A DNA stretch of 64,000 bases from Pseudoclavibacter triregionum. GTDB lineage: Bacteria > Actinomycetota > Actinomycetes > Actinomycetales > Microbacteriaceae. The number at the start of each line of letters is the position of its first letter. Within the stretch, counting starts at the first letter, position 1. The notes under the pieces were generated by a model. It saw nothing but the letters and a program-made list of their open reading frames with translations, had not been told where the DNA came from and did not search any database. This document shows positions 8,285-17,392 of this stretch, in pieces. The stretch covers positions 1,798,001 to 1,862,000 of the forward strand of contig OU365335.1 of assembly GCA_910822395.1 (NCBI GenBank). The letters run 5' to 3'. A program made the position numbers and the translations under genes.

Positions 8285-9214
8285 ATGCCTCACGACTCCG
8301 AGTTCACCCTCAATCCGGCCGGGATCCCGGACATGACGCCGGAGGTCGACGAGCTCGCCGACCTTCGCGACGACGAGCCCGACGGCGACGCCTGGCGCCA
8401 CGGGTACCCGTACGACACCAAGCTCTCCCGCCGCGTCTACGAGCGCCAGAAGCGCGCGCTCCAGATCGAGCTGCTCAAGCTCCAGACGCACGTGAAGGAG
8501 TCCGGCAAGAAGGTCGTCATCATCTTCGAGGGCCGCGACGCCGCCGGGAAGGGCGGCGCGATCAAGCGCTTCATGGAGCACCTCAACCCCCGCGGCGCCC
8601 GCACCGTCGCGCTCGAGAAGCCGACCGAGCGCGAGCAGGGCCAGTGGTACTTCCAGCGCTACGTCCAGCACCTGCCCTCCGCCGGCGAGATCGTCCTCTT
8701 CGACCGCTCCTGGTACAATCGCGCCGGCGTCGAGCGCGTCATGGGCTACTGCTCGCCCGAGGAGTACCTCGAGTTCACGCGATCCGCCCCGGAGTTCGAG
8801 CGCATGCTCGTCCACTCGGGCATCACGCTCATCAAGTTCTGGTTCTCGGTCGGCCGCGCCGAGCAGCTCGCCCGCTTCGCCTCGCGCCGCGACGACCCCG
8901 TGCGTCAGTGGAAGCTCAGCCCCACGGACCTCGCCTCGCTCGACAAGTGGGACGACTACACGGCCGCGAAGGAGGCGATGTTCTTCTACACGGACACCGC
9001 CGAGTCGCCGTGGACCGTCGTGAAGTCGAACGACAAGAAGCGCGCCCGCCTCGAGGCGATGCGCTACGTGCTCTCGCGCTTCGACTACCCGCAGAAGAAC
9101 ACGAAGGTCGCCGTGAAGCCCGACAAGAAGATCGTCGGCTCGCCGCGTGACATCTACGACGAGGGCGAGCAGCCCTCGGGCGAGTTCGGCACTCTCAAGA
9201 GCCTGCGCGGCTAG
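8285..9214 (+). CDS. ppk2: Polyphosphate kinase 2
   Basis: 309-residue class I PPK2 that transfers phosphate between polyphosphate and nucleoside diphosphates, usually ADP or GDP. It shows the P-loop GRDAAGKGGAIKRFMEHLNPR (Walker A within FEGRDAAGKGG), the DRSWYNRAGVERVMGYC Walker B/lid region, and the KFWFSVGRAEQ and WDDYTAAKEAMFFYTDT segments. The length is typical for the one-domain class. TAGGCT (8273-8278) ends 6 nt before the ATG and no SD is present, so the mRNA is predicted to be leaderless. It sits between rpsO and pnp, whose product also handles polyphosphate-like phosphorolysis; a functional link is speculative. Confidence 0.93.
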   Translation: MPHDSEFTLNPAGIPDMTPEVDELADLRDDEPDGDAWRHGYPYDTKLSRRVYERQKRALQIELLKLQTHVKESGKKVVIIFEGRDAAGKGGAIKRFMEHLNPRGARTVALEKPTEREQGQWYFQRYVQHLPSAGEIVLFDRSWYNRAGVERVMGYCSPEEYLEFTRSAPEFERMLVHSGITLIKFWFSVGRAEQLARFASRRDDPVRQWKLSPTDLASLDKWDDYTAAKEAMFFYTDTAESPWTVVKSNDKKRARLEAMRYVLSRFDYPQKNTKVAVKPDKKIVGSPRDIYDEGEQPSGEFGTLKSLRG

Positions 9215-9357
9215 CGCCGGACGGCGTCCGACCTGCGCGGTGCCGATCTCGTGCCCCCGCTGTGACCGCGCGCCTCCCGCGGGCCCTGCGGGCGATCATC
9301 ACGAAGCGCGACGATCGAGGCTGCCCGGCGGTCGGATGCCTTCCTACTCTGCCCAGC

Positions 9358-10569
9358 ATGACCGCTGCGCATCCGAACCCCGAGCATCCCTTCTCCGACC
9401 TCGCGCCCGCGGCGCTCTCCGCCGCGCTACGCGTCGGCATCGACTCCGACCCGGCGCACGGCGCCGTGACCCCGCCGATCCACCTCTCCTCGAACTTCAG
9501 CTTCGCTGAGTTCGGGACCCCGCGCCGCTTCGACTACACGCGCAGCGGCAACCCGACCAGGGAGCTCTTCTCCCAGGCGGTCGCAACCCTCGAGGGGGGA
9601 GCGGGAGCGACGACCGTGTCGACGGGGATGGCCGCGATCACGCTCGCGGTGCTCGCCACGACGAAGCCGGGCGACCGCCTTGTCGTCCCGCACGACGCCT
9701 ACGGCGGCTCATGGCGGCTCTTCGACACGCTCGCCGCGAACGGCCACCTCGAGCTCGCGACCTTCGACCTCACGGACACCGCGTCCGCCGTTCGGGTGAT
9801 CGCCGAGGCCCGCCCGGCGCTCGTGTGGATCGAGACGCCCTCGAATCCACTGCTGCGCATCACCGACCTCGCCGCGGTCTCGGCAGCCGGCCACGAGGCC
9901 GGCGCGCTCGTCGCCGTGGACAACACCTTCCTCACCCCCCTCGGCCAGCGTCCGTTCGCCTTCGGCGCCGACCTCGTCGTCCACTCCGCCACGAAGTACC
10001 TCAACGGGCACTCGGACGTGGTCGCGGGCGTCGTCGTCGCGCGGGAGGCCGAGCTCGCCGAGCGGATCGGCTGGTGGGGCAATGTGCTCGGCGTGACCGG
10101 CAGCCCCTTCGACGCCTTCCTCGCGCTTCGCGGCCTGCGCACGCTCGAGCTGCGCTGGGCGCGCCACCAGGCGAGCGCCCAGGCCGTCGCCGAGGCGCTG
10201 GAGTCGCATCCGGCCGTCGCAGCGGTCGTCTACCCGGGCCTTCCGAGCCACCCAGGGCACGAGCTCGCGGCCCGACAGCAGCACGGCTTCGGCGGGATGG
10301 TCTCGCTCGAGCTCGTCGGCGGCGAGGCGAGCGTGCGGGCCTTCATCGAGACCCTCGAGTTCTTCTCGCTCGCCGAGTCGCTCGGCGGCGTCGAGAGCCT
10401 GGTCGCGCATCCGGCGACGATGACCCACGCCTCGATGACCCCCGAGGCGCGCGCCGATGCGGGCGTGACGGACCGCCTCCTCCGCCTCTCGATCGGCGTC
10501 GAGCCGACCGAGGTGCTCGTCGCGGATGTCTGTCGCGCGCTCGATGCGGCGGCTGAGGCGGCCGCATAG
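9358..10569 (+). CDS. Cystathionine gamma-synthase / gamma-lyase family PLP enzyme
   Basis: 403-residue Cys/Met metabolism PLP-dependent enzyme acting in trans-sulfuration, joining cysteine to an activated homoserine or cleaving cystathionine. Features are the RSGNPTRE loop, the VSTGMAAI cofactor-phosphate loop, VDNTFLTP, and the Schiff-base lysine in VHSATKYLNGHSDV. The C-terminus has SLGGVESLVAHPATMTH and the SIGVEPTEVLVAD tail. Synthase and lyase cannot be told apart here, so no symbol is given. The ATG at 9358 is chosen over 9262 because TACTCT (9345-9350) ends 7 nt upstream, fitting a leaderless transcript, and the extra 32 residues look non-coding. Confidence 0.88.
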   Translation: MTAAHPNPEHPFSDLAPAALSAALRVGIDSDPAHGAVTPPIHLSSNFSFAEFGTPRRFDYTRSGNPTRELFSQAVATLEGGAGATTVSTGMAAITLAVLATTKPGDRLVVPHDAYGGSWRLFDTLAANGHLELATFDLTDTASAVRVIAEARPALVWIETPSNPLLRITDLAAVSAAGHEAGALVAVDNTFLTPLGQRPFAFGADLVVHSATKYLNGHSDVVAGVVVAREAELAERIGWWGNVLGVTGSPFDAFLALRGLRTLELRWARHQASAQAVAEALESHPAVAAVVYPGLPSHPGHELAARQQHGFGGMVSLELVGGEASVRAFIETLEFFSLAESLGGVESLVAHPATMTHASMTPEARADAGVTDRLLRLSIGVEPTEVLVADVCRALDAAAEAAA

Positions 10570-10638
10570 CGAGGCTCGGCGAGGCCCGGGCGCGATTCGC
10601 CACGCCCGGGCCTCGACGGGAGGGCCGCATTCGCCTGC

Positions 10639-10818
10639 TACCGTGGCGAGGTAACCATCAGTTCCACTCGCGGTCGGCAGTCGCTGATCTTCGGTAGCGG
10701 GTCCCCGGGCGCCAGACGTCCGGCGTCTCACTTCTGACGATCAGCCGGGCATGCCGGGCCAGATGCTCGTGCATGCGCCGTACCCTGCCTGCCGCGAACG
10801 ACAGGAAGGAGCAGGCCC
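10639..10818 (+). ncRNA. pnp 5' leader, candidate Actino-pnp RNA element
   Basis: The 249 nt before pnp contain an extended -10 (TGCTACCGT, hexamer 10639-10644) followed by a structured leader. The stretch GTCGCTGATCTTCGGTAGCG can fold with a TTCG tetraloop, and AGACG-TCCGG-CGTCT forms a second hairpin near 10720. A conserved structured RNA, Actino-pnp, is known upstream of pnp in Actinobacteria, and in other bacteria pnp leaders are RNase III/PNPase autoregulatory sites. Assignment to that family is inferred from position and folding only, without a covariance-model search. Confidence 0.45.
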
Positions 10819-13071
10819 ATGGAGGGACCTGACGTCAAGTTCTCCGAGGTCGTCCTCGACAACGGCAAGCACGGCACCCGCAAGATCCGGTTCGAGGCCG
10901 GCCGCCTCGCCCAGCAGGCGCAGGGCTCGGCCGTCGCCTACCTCGACGAGGAGACGATGCTCCTCTCGGCGACGAGCATCTCGAAGCAGCCGAAGGACCA
11001 CTTCGACTTCTTCCCGCTCACGATCGACGTCGAGGAGCGCTCGTACGCCGCGGGCAAGATCCCCGGCTCGTTCTTCCGCCGCGAGGGCCGCCCCTCGACC
11101 GAGGCGATCCTCGTCTGCCGCCTCATCGACCGCCCGCTGCGCCCGTCGTTCGTCGACGGCCTCCGCAACGAGGTCCAGATCGTCGTCACCGTGCTCTCGA
11201 TCGCGCCGGGCGAGTTCTACGACGCGCTCGCGATCAACGCGGCCTCGATGTCGTCGCAGATCTCAGGCGTGCCGTTCTCAGGCCCGATCGCGGGCGTGCG
11301 CCTCGCGCTCATCGGCGACCAGTGGGTCGCCTTCCCGAAGCACGAGCAGCTCGCCGAGGCCGTCTTCGACCTCACCGTCGCCGGCCGCCTCGTCACGAAG
11401 GCCGACGGCACCGAGGACATCGCCATCATGATGGTCGAGGCCGAGGCGACCGAGGTCGCCTGGGACCTCATCCAGGGCGGCGCCACGAAGCCGAACGAGG
11501 CCGTCGTCGCGCAGGGCCTCGAGGCCGCGAAGCCGTTCCTCTCGCAGCTCGTCAAGGCGCAGCAGCAGCTCGCCGACCAGATGGGCAAGGCCGTCCGCGA
11601 GTACCCGACGTTCCCGCCGTACTCGCAGGAGGCGTACGACCGCGTCGCCGAGCTCGCCTACGACGACCTCGTCGGCGTCTACCAGATCGCCGACAAGATC
11701 GAGCGCCAGGACGCCGACGACGCCCTCAAGGCGCGCGTCAAGGAGCAGATCGCCGCCAAGGTCGAGGCCGGCGAGCTCGACGAGTCCGTGCTCGGCCAGG
11801 TCTCGGGCGCGTACAAGGCCGTCACGAAGACGGTCGTCCGCGGCCGCATCCTCCGCGAGGGCAAGCGCATCGACGGTCGCGGCGTGGCGGACATCCGCCA
11901 GCTCGACGCCGAGGTCGACGTCATCCCGCGCGTGCACGGCTCGGCGATCTTCCAGCGCGGCGAGACGCAGATCCTCGGCGTCACCACCCTGAACATGCTC
12001 AAGATGGAGCAGCAGATCGACTCGCTCTCGCCGATCGACCACAAGCGCTACCTCCACCACTACAACTTCCCGCCGTACTCGACGGGCGAGACCGGCCGCG
12101 TCGGCTCCCCGAAGCGCCGCGAGATCGGGCACGGCTTCCTCGCCGAGCGCGCCCTCGTGCCGGTGCTCCCGTCGCGCGAGGAGTTCCCCTACGCGATCCG
12201 CCAGGTCTCGGAGGCGCTCGGCTCGAACGGCTCCACCTCGATGGGCTCGGTCTGCGCCTCGACGCTCTCGCTCCTCAATGCGGGCGTGCCGCTGCGCGCC
12301 CCCGTCGCGGGCATCGCCATGGGCCTCGTCTCGGACGAGGTCGACGGCGAGATGCGCTACGCGGCCCTCACCGACATCCTCGGCGCCGAGGACGCGCTCG
12401 GCGACATGGACTTCAAGGTCGCCGGCACGAAGGACTTCGTCACGGCCATCCAGCTCGACACGAAGCTCGACGGCATCCCCTCGTCGGTCCTCGACTCGGC
12501 CCTCAAGCAGGCGTACGACGCCCGCGTCCAGATCCTCGACAAGGCCATCACGGCCGTCATCTCGGAGCCGGACGAGATGGCCGAGACCGCGCCGCGCATC
12601 ATCTCGGTGAAGGTCCCCGTCGACAAGATCGGCGAGGTCATCGGGCCCAAGGGCAAGGTCATCAACCAGATCCAGGACGACACCGGCGCCGAGATCTCGA
12701 TCGAGGACGACGGCACCGTCTACATCGGCGCCACGGACGGCACCTCGGCCGAGGCCGCGCGCGCGGCGATCAACGCGATCGCCAACCCGCAGATGCCCGA
12801 GGTCGGCGAGCAGTACCTCGGCACGGTCGTGAAGCTCGCGACCTTCGGCGCGTTCGTCTCGCTCCTCCCGGGCAAGGACGGCCTCCTCCACGTCTCCGAG
12901 CTCCGCAAGATCTCGGGCGGCAAGCGCGTGGAGAACGTCGAGGACGTCGTCTCGGTCGGCCAGCGCATCCTCGTGGAGATCACCAAGGTGGACGACCGCG
13001 GCAAGCTCTCGCTCGCCCCGGTCGCCGAGGCGGCCGACGGCGCCGCGGGCGTCGACGACGCGGACATCTAG
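10819..13071 (+). CDS. pnp: Polyribonucleotide nucleotidyltransferase (PNPase)
   Basis: 750-residue 3'-5' phosphorolytic exoribonuclease and RNA degradosome core enzyme; forms a trimeric ring. Two RNase PH domains are seen: the first with [25 protein letters not shown], the second with the [10 protein letters not shown] and [14 protein letters not shown] active-site region including [32 protein letters not shown] domain ([15 protein letters not shown]) and an S1 domain ([25 protein letters not shown]) follow. AAGGAG lies upstream of the ATG. A strong terminator follows, separating it from the convergent PEBP gene. Length and domain order are normal. Confidence 0.98.
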   Translation: MEGPDVKFSEVVLDNGKHGTRKIRFEAGRLAQQAQGSAVAYLDEETMLLSATSISKQPKDHFDFFPLTIDVEERSYAAGKIPGSFFRREGRPSTEAILVCRLIDRPLRPSFVDGLRNEVQIVVTVLSIAPGEFYDALAINAASMSSQISGVPFSGPIAGVRLALIGDQWVAFPKHEQLAEAVFDLTVAGRLVTKADGTEDIAIMMVEAEATEVAWDLIQGGATKPNEAVVAQGLEAAKPFLSQLVKAQQQLADQMGKAVREYPTFPPYSQEAYDRVAELAYDDLVGVYQIADKIERQDADDALKARVKEQIAAKVEAGELDESVLGQVSGAYKAVTKTVVRGRILREGKRIDGRGVADIRQLDAEVDVIPRVHGSAIFQRGETQILGVTTLNMLKMEQQIDSLSPIDHKRYLHHYNFPPYSTGETGRVGSPKRREIGHGFLAERALVPVLPSREEFPYAIRQVSEALGSNGSTSMGSVCASTLSLLNAGVPLRAPVAGIAMGLVSDEVDGEMRYAALTDILGAEDALGDMDFKVAGTKDFVTAIQLDTKLDGIPSSVLDSALKQAYDARVQILDKAITAVISEPDEMAETAPRIISVKVPVDKIGEVIGPKGKVINQIQDDTGAEISIEDDGTVYIGATDGTSAEAARAAINAIANPQMPEVGEQYLGTVVKLATFGAFVSLLPGKDGLLHVSELRKISGGKRVENVEDVVSVGQRILVEITKVDDRGKLSLAPVAEAADGAAGVDDADI

Positions 13072-13096
13072 GACGCAGCGCTCCCAGCGCATAAGG

Positions 13097-13126
13097 AAGG
13101 GCCCCGGCGGATTCGCCGGGGCCCTT
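13097..13126. terminator. Terminator between pnp and the PEBP gene
   Basis: Perfect 13-bp stem AAGGGCCCCGGCG (13097-13109) / CGCCGGGGCCCTT (13114-13126) with a GATT loop. The A and T ends of the stem would allow use in both directions. Confidence 0.7.
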
Positions 13127-13173
13127 GCCCGTGCCTGCGCTGACGGCGTCGAGGGCGGGCAGACGGCGGGGCG

Positions 13174-13689
13174 CTACGCGCACTGGTCGGGGTTCGCCCA
13201 GGTCGCGTGGAGGTGGCCGCGGGCGATGACGTGCTCGCGGGCCATGAAGTGGACGCGCGCGGCCGTGAGGTCGTCCGGCACGTCGAGGCGCTCGACGTCG
13301 AGGGCCTGCACGGTGAAGAAGTAGCGGTGCGGGCCGTGGCCGGCCGGGGGAGCGGCGCCGATGAAGCCGCGCTCGAGCGCCTCGTTGAGGCGGACGGTCG
13401 CGCCCTCGGGCACCTCGCCCTCCGTCGTCGAGGTGACGGAGGCGGGGATGTCGGCGACGACCCAGTGCCAGAAGCCCGACATCGTCGGGGCGTCCGGGTC
13501 GTAGCAGGTGAGCAGGTAGCTCTTCGCGTTCGGGACGCGCTCCCACTCGAGCGCGGGGGAGAGCTCCTGGCCGCCCTGGGCCTTCGAGACCTGGGCGAGG
13601 GGGAGCTCGCCGCCGTCCTGGAAGGCGGCGGTCATGCGGATGAGGGGGACGGGATCGAGCTGGGCGTAGGGGTCGTTGCCGTTCTTCAT
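13174..13689 (-). CDS. YbhB/YbcL-family PEBP (Raf kinase inhibitor-like) protein
   Basis: 171-residue phosphatidylethanolamine-binding-protein fold; bacterial members have no firmly established substrate. Signatures are YDPDAPTMSGFWHWVVADIP (ligand-binding DPDAP and W-H-W elements) and GHGPHRYFFTVQAL. The length is typical and no signal peptide is seen, so it is probably cytosolic. It is divergent from the M16 peptidase gene, with only 77 nt between starts, and convergent with pnp. A weak CACGAT hexamer 6 nt before the ATG would allow a leaderless transcript. Confidence 0.9.
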   Translation of the reverse strand: MKNGNDPYAQLDPVPLIRMTAAFQDGGELPLAQVSKAQGGQELSPALEWERVPNAKSYLLTCYDPDAPTMSGFWHWVVADIPASVTSTTEGEVPEGATVRLNEALERGFIGAAPPAGHGPHRYFFTVQALDVERLDVPDDLTAARVHFMAREHVIARGHLHATWANPDQCA

Positions 13690-13766
13690 GCCGCCATCGT
13701 GGCACGGGCCTCCTGGTCCCTGCGGGGGATTTCCGCGTCCGGGGCATCGCCTAGGGTGGTCGGGTC

Positions 13767-15116
13767 ATGACCGAAGCCATCCCCCTGCCCCTCGACCTTC
13801 CCGAGCTCGACGCCGAGCTCCACGGCGGGACGCGGCTGCGCCGCACGATCCTGCCCAGCGGCGTCCGCATCCTCACCGAGTCGGTGCCCGGCGCGGCCTC
13901 CGCGAGCATCGGCTACTGGGTGCCGGTCGGCTCCCGCGACGAGGCGGCCCACCAGTACGGCTCGACCCACTTCCTCGAGCACCTGCTCTTCAAGGGCACC
14001 GCGACCCGCTCGGCCCTCGACATCGCGCAGGCCTTCGACCGCGTCGGCGGCGACCACAACGCGGCGACCGCGCGCGAGCACACCGTCTACCACGCGAAGA
14101 TCCGTGACGTGGACCTGCCGATGGCGATCGACGTCCTCTCCGACATGCTCTGCGCGAGCGTCATCGACCGCGACGAGTTCGAGACCGAGCGCGGGGTCAT
14201 CCTCGAGGAGCTCGCGATGGCCGACGACGATCCGGTCGACGTGCTCTGGGAGCGCTTCACCGAGCAGGTCTTCCCGGCGCATCCGCTCGGCCGTCCGATC
14301 GGCGGCACGCCCGAGTCGATCAACGCGGCGACGCGCGACGACGTCTGGGCGCACTACCGGGCCCACTACCGCCCCGACGAGCTCGTCGTCGCGATCGCGG
14401 GCGCCGTCGACCACGACCGCGTCGTCGAGCAGGTCGAGCGCGCGCTCCGCGCCGGCGGATGGGATCTCGACGCCGCGGCGCCGCCCGTGGCGCGCCGCTC
14501 GAGCGTGCCCGGCGAGCTCGCGCTCCCGCAGACGCTCCTCGAGATCGACCGCCCGCTCGAGCAGGTGAACCTCATCCTCGGCTGCCGCGGCCTCGTCGCC
14601 GGCGATCCCGACCGGCACGCGAACGGCCTCCTCCAGCGCATCCTCGGCGGCGGGATGTCGTCGCGCCTCTTCCAGGAGATCCGCGAGCAGCGCGGCCTCG
14701 CGTACTCGGCGCACTCCTTCGCCGGCGGCCACTCCGACCTCGGCATGGTCGGAATGACCGCGGGCTGCGCGCCGCAGAAGACCGCCGAGGTTGTCCGCGT
14801 CATGCGCGCCGAGCTCGAGCGGCTGCTCGCCGACGGCGTCACCGAGGCGGAGCTCGCCGATGCGAAGGGCGCTCTCGCCGGCGGCTCCGCCCTCGCCCTC
14901 GAGGACTCCGAGACCCGCATGCACCGCCTCGGCCGCTCGGAGATTCACCTCGGCGAGCTCGCCGACCTCGAGGCCTCGCTCGCCCGCGTCGGCGCCGTGA
15001 CGACGGATGACGTCCTCCGCGTCGGGCGCCGCGTCTTCGGGGGCCCGTTGCAGGCCACGACGATCGGCCGCCTGCCCGAGGACGCCCGCGCCCTCCTCGA
15101 GGAGACGGCGGCATGA
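13767..15116 (+). CDS. M16-family zinc metallopeptidase
   Basis: 449-residue processing-peptidase-like enzyme (pitrilysin/MPP family). The inverted zinc motif HXXEH is HFLEHLLFKGT (about residues 72-76) and the third ligand Glu lies in ERGVILEELAM (about residue 148). Two M16 domains are visible; the second has the inactive-domain pattern GGGMSSRLFQEIREQRGLAYS. Actinobacterial M16 genes commonly follow pnp, as here. TAGGGT (13752-13757) ends 9 nt before the ATG. Its 3' end overlaps the phosphatase gene by ATGA, which implies translational coupling. Substrate unknown. Confidence 0.92.
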   Translation: MTEAIPLPLDLPELDAELHGGTRLRRTILPSGVRILTESVPGAASASIGYWVPVGSRDEAAHQYGSTHFLEHLLFKGTATRSALDIAQAFDRVGGDHNAATAREHTVYHAKIRDVDLPMAIDVLSDMLCASVIDRDEFETERGVILEELAMADDDPVDVLWERFTEQVFPAHPLGRPIGGTPESINAATRDDVWAHYRAHYRPDELVVAIAGAVDHDRVVEQVERALRAGGWDLDAAAPPVARRSSVPGELALPQTLLEIDRPLEQVNLILGCRGLVAGDPDRHANGLLQRILGGGMSSRLFQEIREQRGLAYSAHSFAGGHSDLGMVGMTAGCAPQKTAEVVRVMRAELERLLADGVTEAELADAKGALAGGSALALEDSETRMHRLGRSEIHLGELADLEASLARVGAVTTDDVLRVGRRVFGGPLQATTIGRLPEDARALLEETAA

Positions 15117-15718
15117 GCCACTACGTCTACCTCGTGCGCCACGGCGAGCAGCGCGACGCCGAGCATGGCGTCGTCGACTCGCCGCTCTCGGAGCGCGGCC
15201 GCCGCCAGTCGGAGCTGCTCGCCGAGCGCCTCCGCGGCGTCGAGTTCACGCGCGCGCTCACCTCGCCGCTCGACCGCTCGCGGCAGACGGCGGAGATCCT
15301 CGCCGATCGCCTCGCGATCCCGAGCCTCGAGGAGTCGACGCTGCTCTTCGACTGCATCCCCTCGGGCATGGACGACGACACCCCGGCGATCTACCAGCGC
15401 TTCTTCGCGGGCATCCCCGTCGAGGACGTCGAGGCGGGCGCGGCGCAGATGAGCGACGCGGCGGACGCCTTCCTGGAGCGCACCCGCGGCGACGAGCACA
15501 CGCTCCTCATCACCCACAACTTCGTCATCGGCGCGCTCATCCGCACCGCGCTCGACATGCCGGAGTGGCGCTGGCTCGGCCTCAACTCGCTGAACTGCGC
15601 GATCACGGTGCTCCGCATCCGCTCGACGAAGCCGGCCGAGCTGCTCGTCTTCAACGACGCCTCGCACCTGCCGCTCGAGCTGCGCACCGGCGCGACGCAG
15701 TCGGCCCTGCCGATCTAG
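15113..15718 (+). CDS. Histidine phosphatase (phosphoglycerate mutase-like) family protein
   Basis: 201-residue branch-1 histidine phosphatase. The catalytic RHG motif is at residues 9-11 (YLVRHGEQ), followed by SPLSERGRRQSELLAERL, the second Arg in TSPLDRSRQTAEIL, and the second catalytic His in LLITHNFVIGALIR. The substrate cannot be inferred; the group includes sugar-phosphate and cofactor phosphatases. It overlaps the M16 peptidase by ATGA, so the two are co-translated. Its stop TAG shares three bases with the TfoX gene stop on the other strand (CTAG at 15715-15718). Confidence 0.88.
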   Translation: MSHYVYLVRHGEQRDAEHGVVDSPLSERGRRQSELLAERLRGVEFTRALTSPLDRSRQTAEILADRLAIPSLEESTLLFDCIPSGMDDDTPAIYQRFFAGIPVEDVEAGAAQMSDAADAFLERTRGDEHTLLITHNFVIGALIRTALDMPEWRWLGLNSLNCAITVLRIRSTKPAELLVFNDASHLPLELRTGATQSALPI

Positions 15719-16065
15719 CGGGATCCGCTCGCCGCGTCGTCCGCCGCGTGGAAGCGCAGCGCGGGCTCGAGCCAGGCGTCGAGACCATCGCGTTCGACCG
15801 CGTGGGCGTCCACGGCGATCCAGCTCGCGCCCATGACGCGGCCCTCGCCCATGAGCGCAGGTCCGGCGCCGTGCCGAGCGAGGACGGCATCTCGCTCGGC
15901 CGGGTCGACGCGGAGCAGCAGCTCCCCGCCCGCGCGCGCCGCCGCGACGATCCTTCCGTCGAGAAGGATCGACACCCCGCCGAACATCCGCCGCCGCGTC
16001 GCGGCCTGCCGGGAATGCAGCTCGACCGCGCTCGCGAGCGCCTCGGCGAGCTCGTCGCGCTCCAT
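15715..16065 (-). CDS. TfoX N-terminal domain protein
   Basis: 116-residue protein with the TfoX/Sxy N-terminal domain fold: RRRMFGGVSILLDGRIVAAA, then GELLLRVDPAERD and MGEGRVMGASWIAVDAHAV. Full TfoX is a competence regulator in gamma-proteobacteria, but stand-alone N-domains are widespread and uncharacterised, so a competence role is not claimed. The ATG at 16065 overlaps the GNAT stop by ATGA, making a two-gene operon. An in-frame open stretch continues far upstream but is only a shadow of the opposite strand. Confidence 0.85.
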   Translation of the reverse strand: MERDELAEALASAVELHSRQAATRRRMFGGVSILLDGRIVAAARAGGELLLRVDPAERDAVLARHGAGPALMGEGRVMGASWIAVDAHAVERDGLDAWLEPALRFHAADDAASGSR

Positions 16066-16556
16066 CACGCCTCGAGTCGGCGGGCGAACCAGAGGTTCGC
16101 GTTGCCGTTGTCGTTGTAGGGCGCGACCTCCTCGTAGCCGAGGGCGCGGTAGAGGCCCGAAGCGGCCTCCTGGCTCGTGTGGGTGTCGAGCACGAGCCGG
16201 TCGGCGCCGAGCTCGCGGGCGGCGTCCTCGAGCGCGAGCATGAGCGCCCGGCTGAGCCCGCGGCCGCGCGCGTCCGGGCGGACGAACAGGTGCTTCACCT
16301 CGAGCCAGCGCGAGCCGCCGAGCTCGTGGTCCTCGACGGCGGGCTCGACGCGCACGCCGCCGCAGGCGATCGGGACGCCCTCCTCGACGGCGACCACGAA
16401 GACGCCCTCCGGCGGCACGAAGCGCGACGGGTCGGGATCCTTCCGCACGTACGGGCCCGCGTCGGCGGGGCGCCCTGCCGCGCGCTCGCCGAAGTACTCG
16501 TCGAGGAGGGCCAGGGCCTCGGGGGAGTCCGTGCGGACGCGTCGCATCTCGAGCAT
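16065..16556 (-). CDS. GNAT-family N-acetyltransferase
   Basis: 163-residue acetyl-CoA-dependent acyltransferase. The acetyl-CoA site is VRPDARGRGLSRALMLALEDAA (motif A, R/Q-x-x-G-x-A equivalent RGRGLS), and the C-terminal beta bulge region is TSQEAASGLYRALGYEEVAPY. Substrate unknown. TACGCT (bases 16563-16568, reverse strand) ends 6 nt before the ATG and there is no SD, consistent with a leaderless mRNA. First gene of a two-gene unit with the TfoX-like protein. Confidence 0.9.
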   Translation of the reverse strand: MLEMRRVRTDSPEALALLDEYFGERAAGRPADAGPYVRKDPDPSRFVPPEGVFVVAVEEGVPIACGGVRVEPAVEDHELGGSRWLEVKHLFVRPDARGRGLSRALMLALEDAARELGADRLVLDTHTSQEAASGLYRALGYEEVAPYNDNGNANLWFARRLEA

Positions 16557-16633
16557 GCGCCAAGCGTAGGGCCGGGCGGCGGGCGCGTCCGCGCGTCGCG
16601 GCCGGGCCCGCTCGCCCCTCTACCCTGGAGACC

Positions 16634-17392
16634 ATGACCATCTCCGTCGCCGTCCACGGCGCGACCGGGAGGCTGGGCTCCGCCATCGCCCGCCTCGTCG
16701 CCGACGCCCCCGATCTCGAGCTCGCGGCCGAGCTCTCGAGCGAGACCCCGCTCGAGGCGATGGACGGCGCGGACGTGCTCATCGACGCCTCGCGCCTCGA
16801 GGCCTCCGAGCACGCCGTCGCGCACGCGCTCGAGCGCGGCCTCGACGTCGTCGTCGGCACGAGCGGCTGGGACCGCGCGCGCCTCGAGCGCCTCGAGCCG
16901 ACGATCCCGGCGGGCCGCGGCGTCCTCGTCATCCCGAACTTCTCGCTCGGCTCGGTGCTCGGCACCCACCTCTCGGCGATCGCCGGCCGCTGGTTCGACT
17001 CGATCGAGATCGTCGAGGCCCACCACGCGAAGAAGGCGGACGCCCCCTCCGGCACGGCCGTCCGCACCGCGGAGCGCATCGCCGCCGCGCGCGCCGAGGC
17101 CGGCCTGGATCCCGTCGAGGCGCCCACGCCCGAGCAGCCGGGCCGCGGCGCGATCGTCGACGGCATCGCCGTCCACGCCCTGCGCATGGCCGGCGTCGTC
17201 GCCGACCAGCGGGTCGTGCTCGGCGGGCAGGGGGAGACCCTCGAGATCCGCCACCTCACGATGGACTCGAGCGCCTACGAGCGCGGCATCCTCCTCGCCC
17301 TGCGCACGGCGCCCGAGACGGAGGGCCTCGTCGTGGGCCTCGACGCGCTCCTCGGCCTCGACTCGACCGAGCCGAAGGGGGAGACCCGTTGA
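16634..17392 (+). CDS. dapB: 4-hydroxy-tetrahydrodipicolinate reductase
   Basis: 252 residues; NAD(P)H-dependent step of the diaminopimelate/lysine pathway, needed for peptidoglycan and lysine. The nucleotide-binding motif is VHGATGRLGSAI (residues 8-19) and the substrate site is EAHHAKKADAPSGTA, with the catalytic His-His and Lys. The length is typical. TACCCT (16621-16626) ends 7 nt before the ATG, so it is probably leaderless. It overlaps the next gene by TTGA. In many actinobacteria dapB is near thyX and dapA; thyX is close by but dapA is not in the window. Confidence 0.95.
   Translation: MTISVAVHGATGRLGSAIARLVADAPDLELAAELSSETPLEAMDGADVLIDASRLEASEHAVAHALERGLDVVVGTSGWDRARLERLEPTIPAGRGVLVIPNFSLGSVLGTHLSAIAGRWFDSIEIVEAHHAKKADAPSGTAVRTAERIAAARAEAGLDPVEAPTPEQPGRGAIVDGIAVHALRMAGVVADQRVVLGGQGETLEIRHLTMDSSAYERGILLALRTAPETEGLVVGLDALLGLDSTEPKGETR

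Noticed and set aside
11278-13092. 604-codon minus-strand frame opposite pnp
   Set aside because: Antisense shadow of pnp; no motifs.
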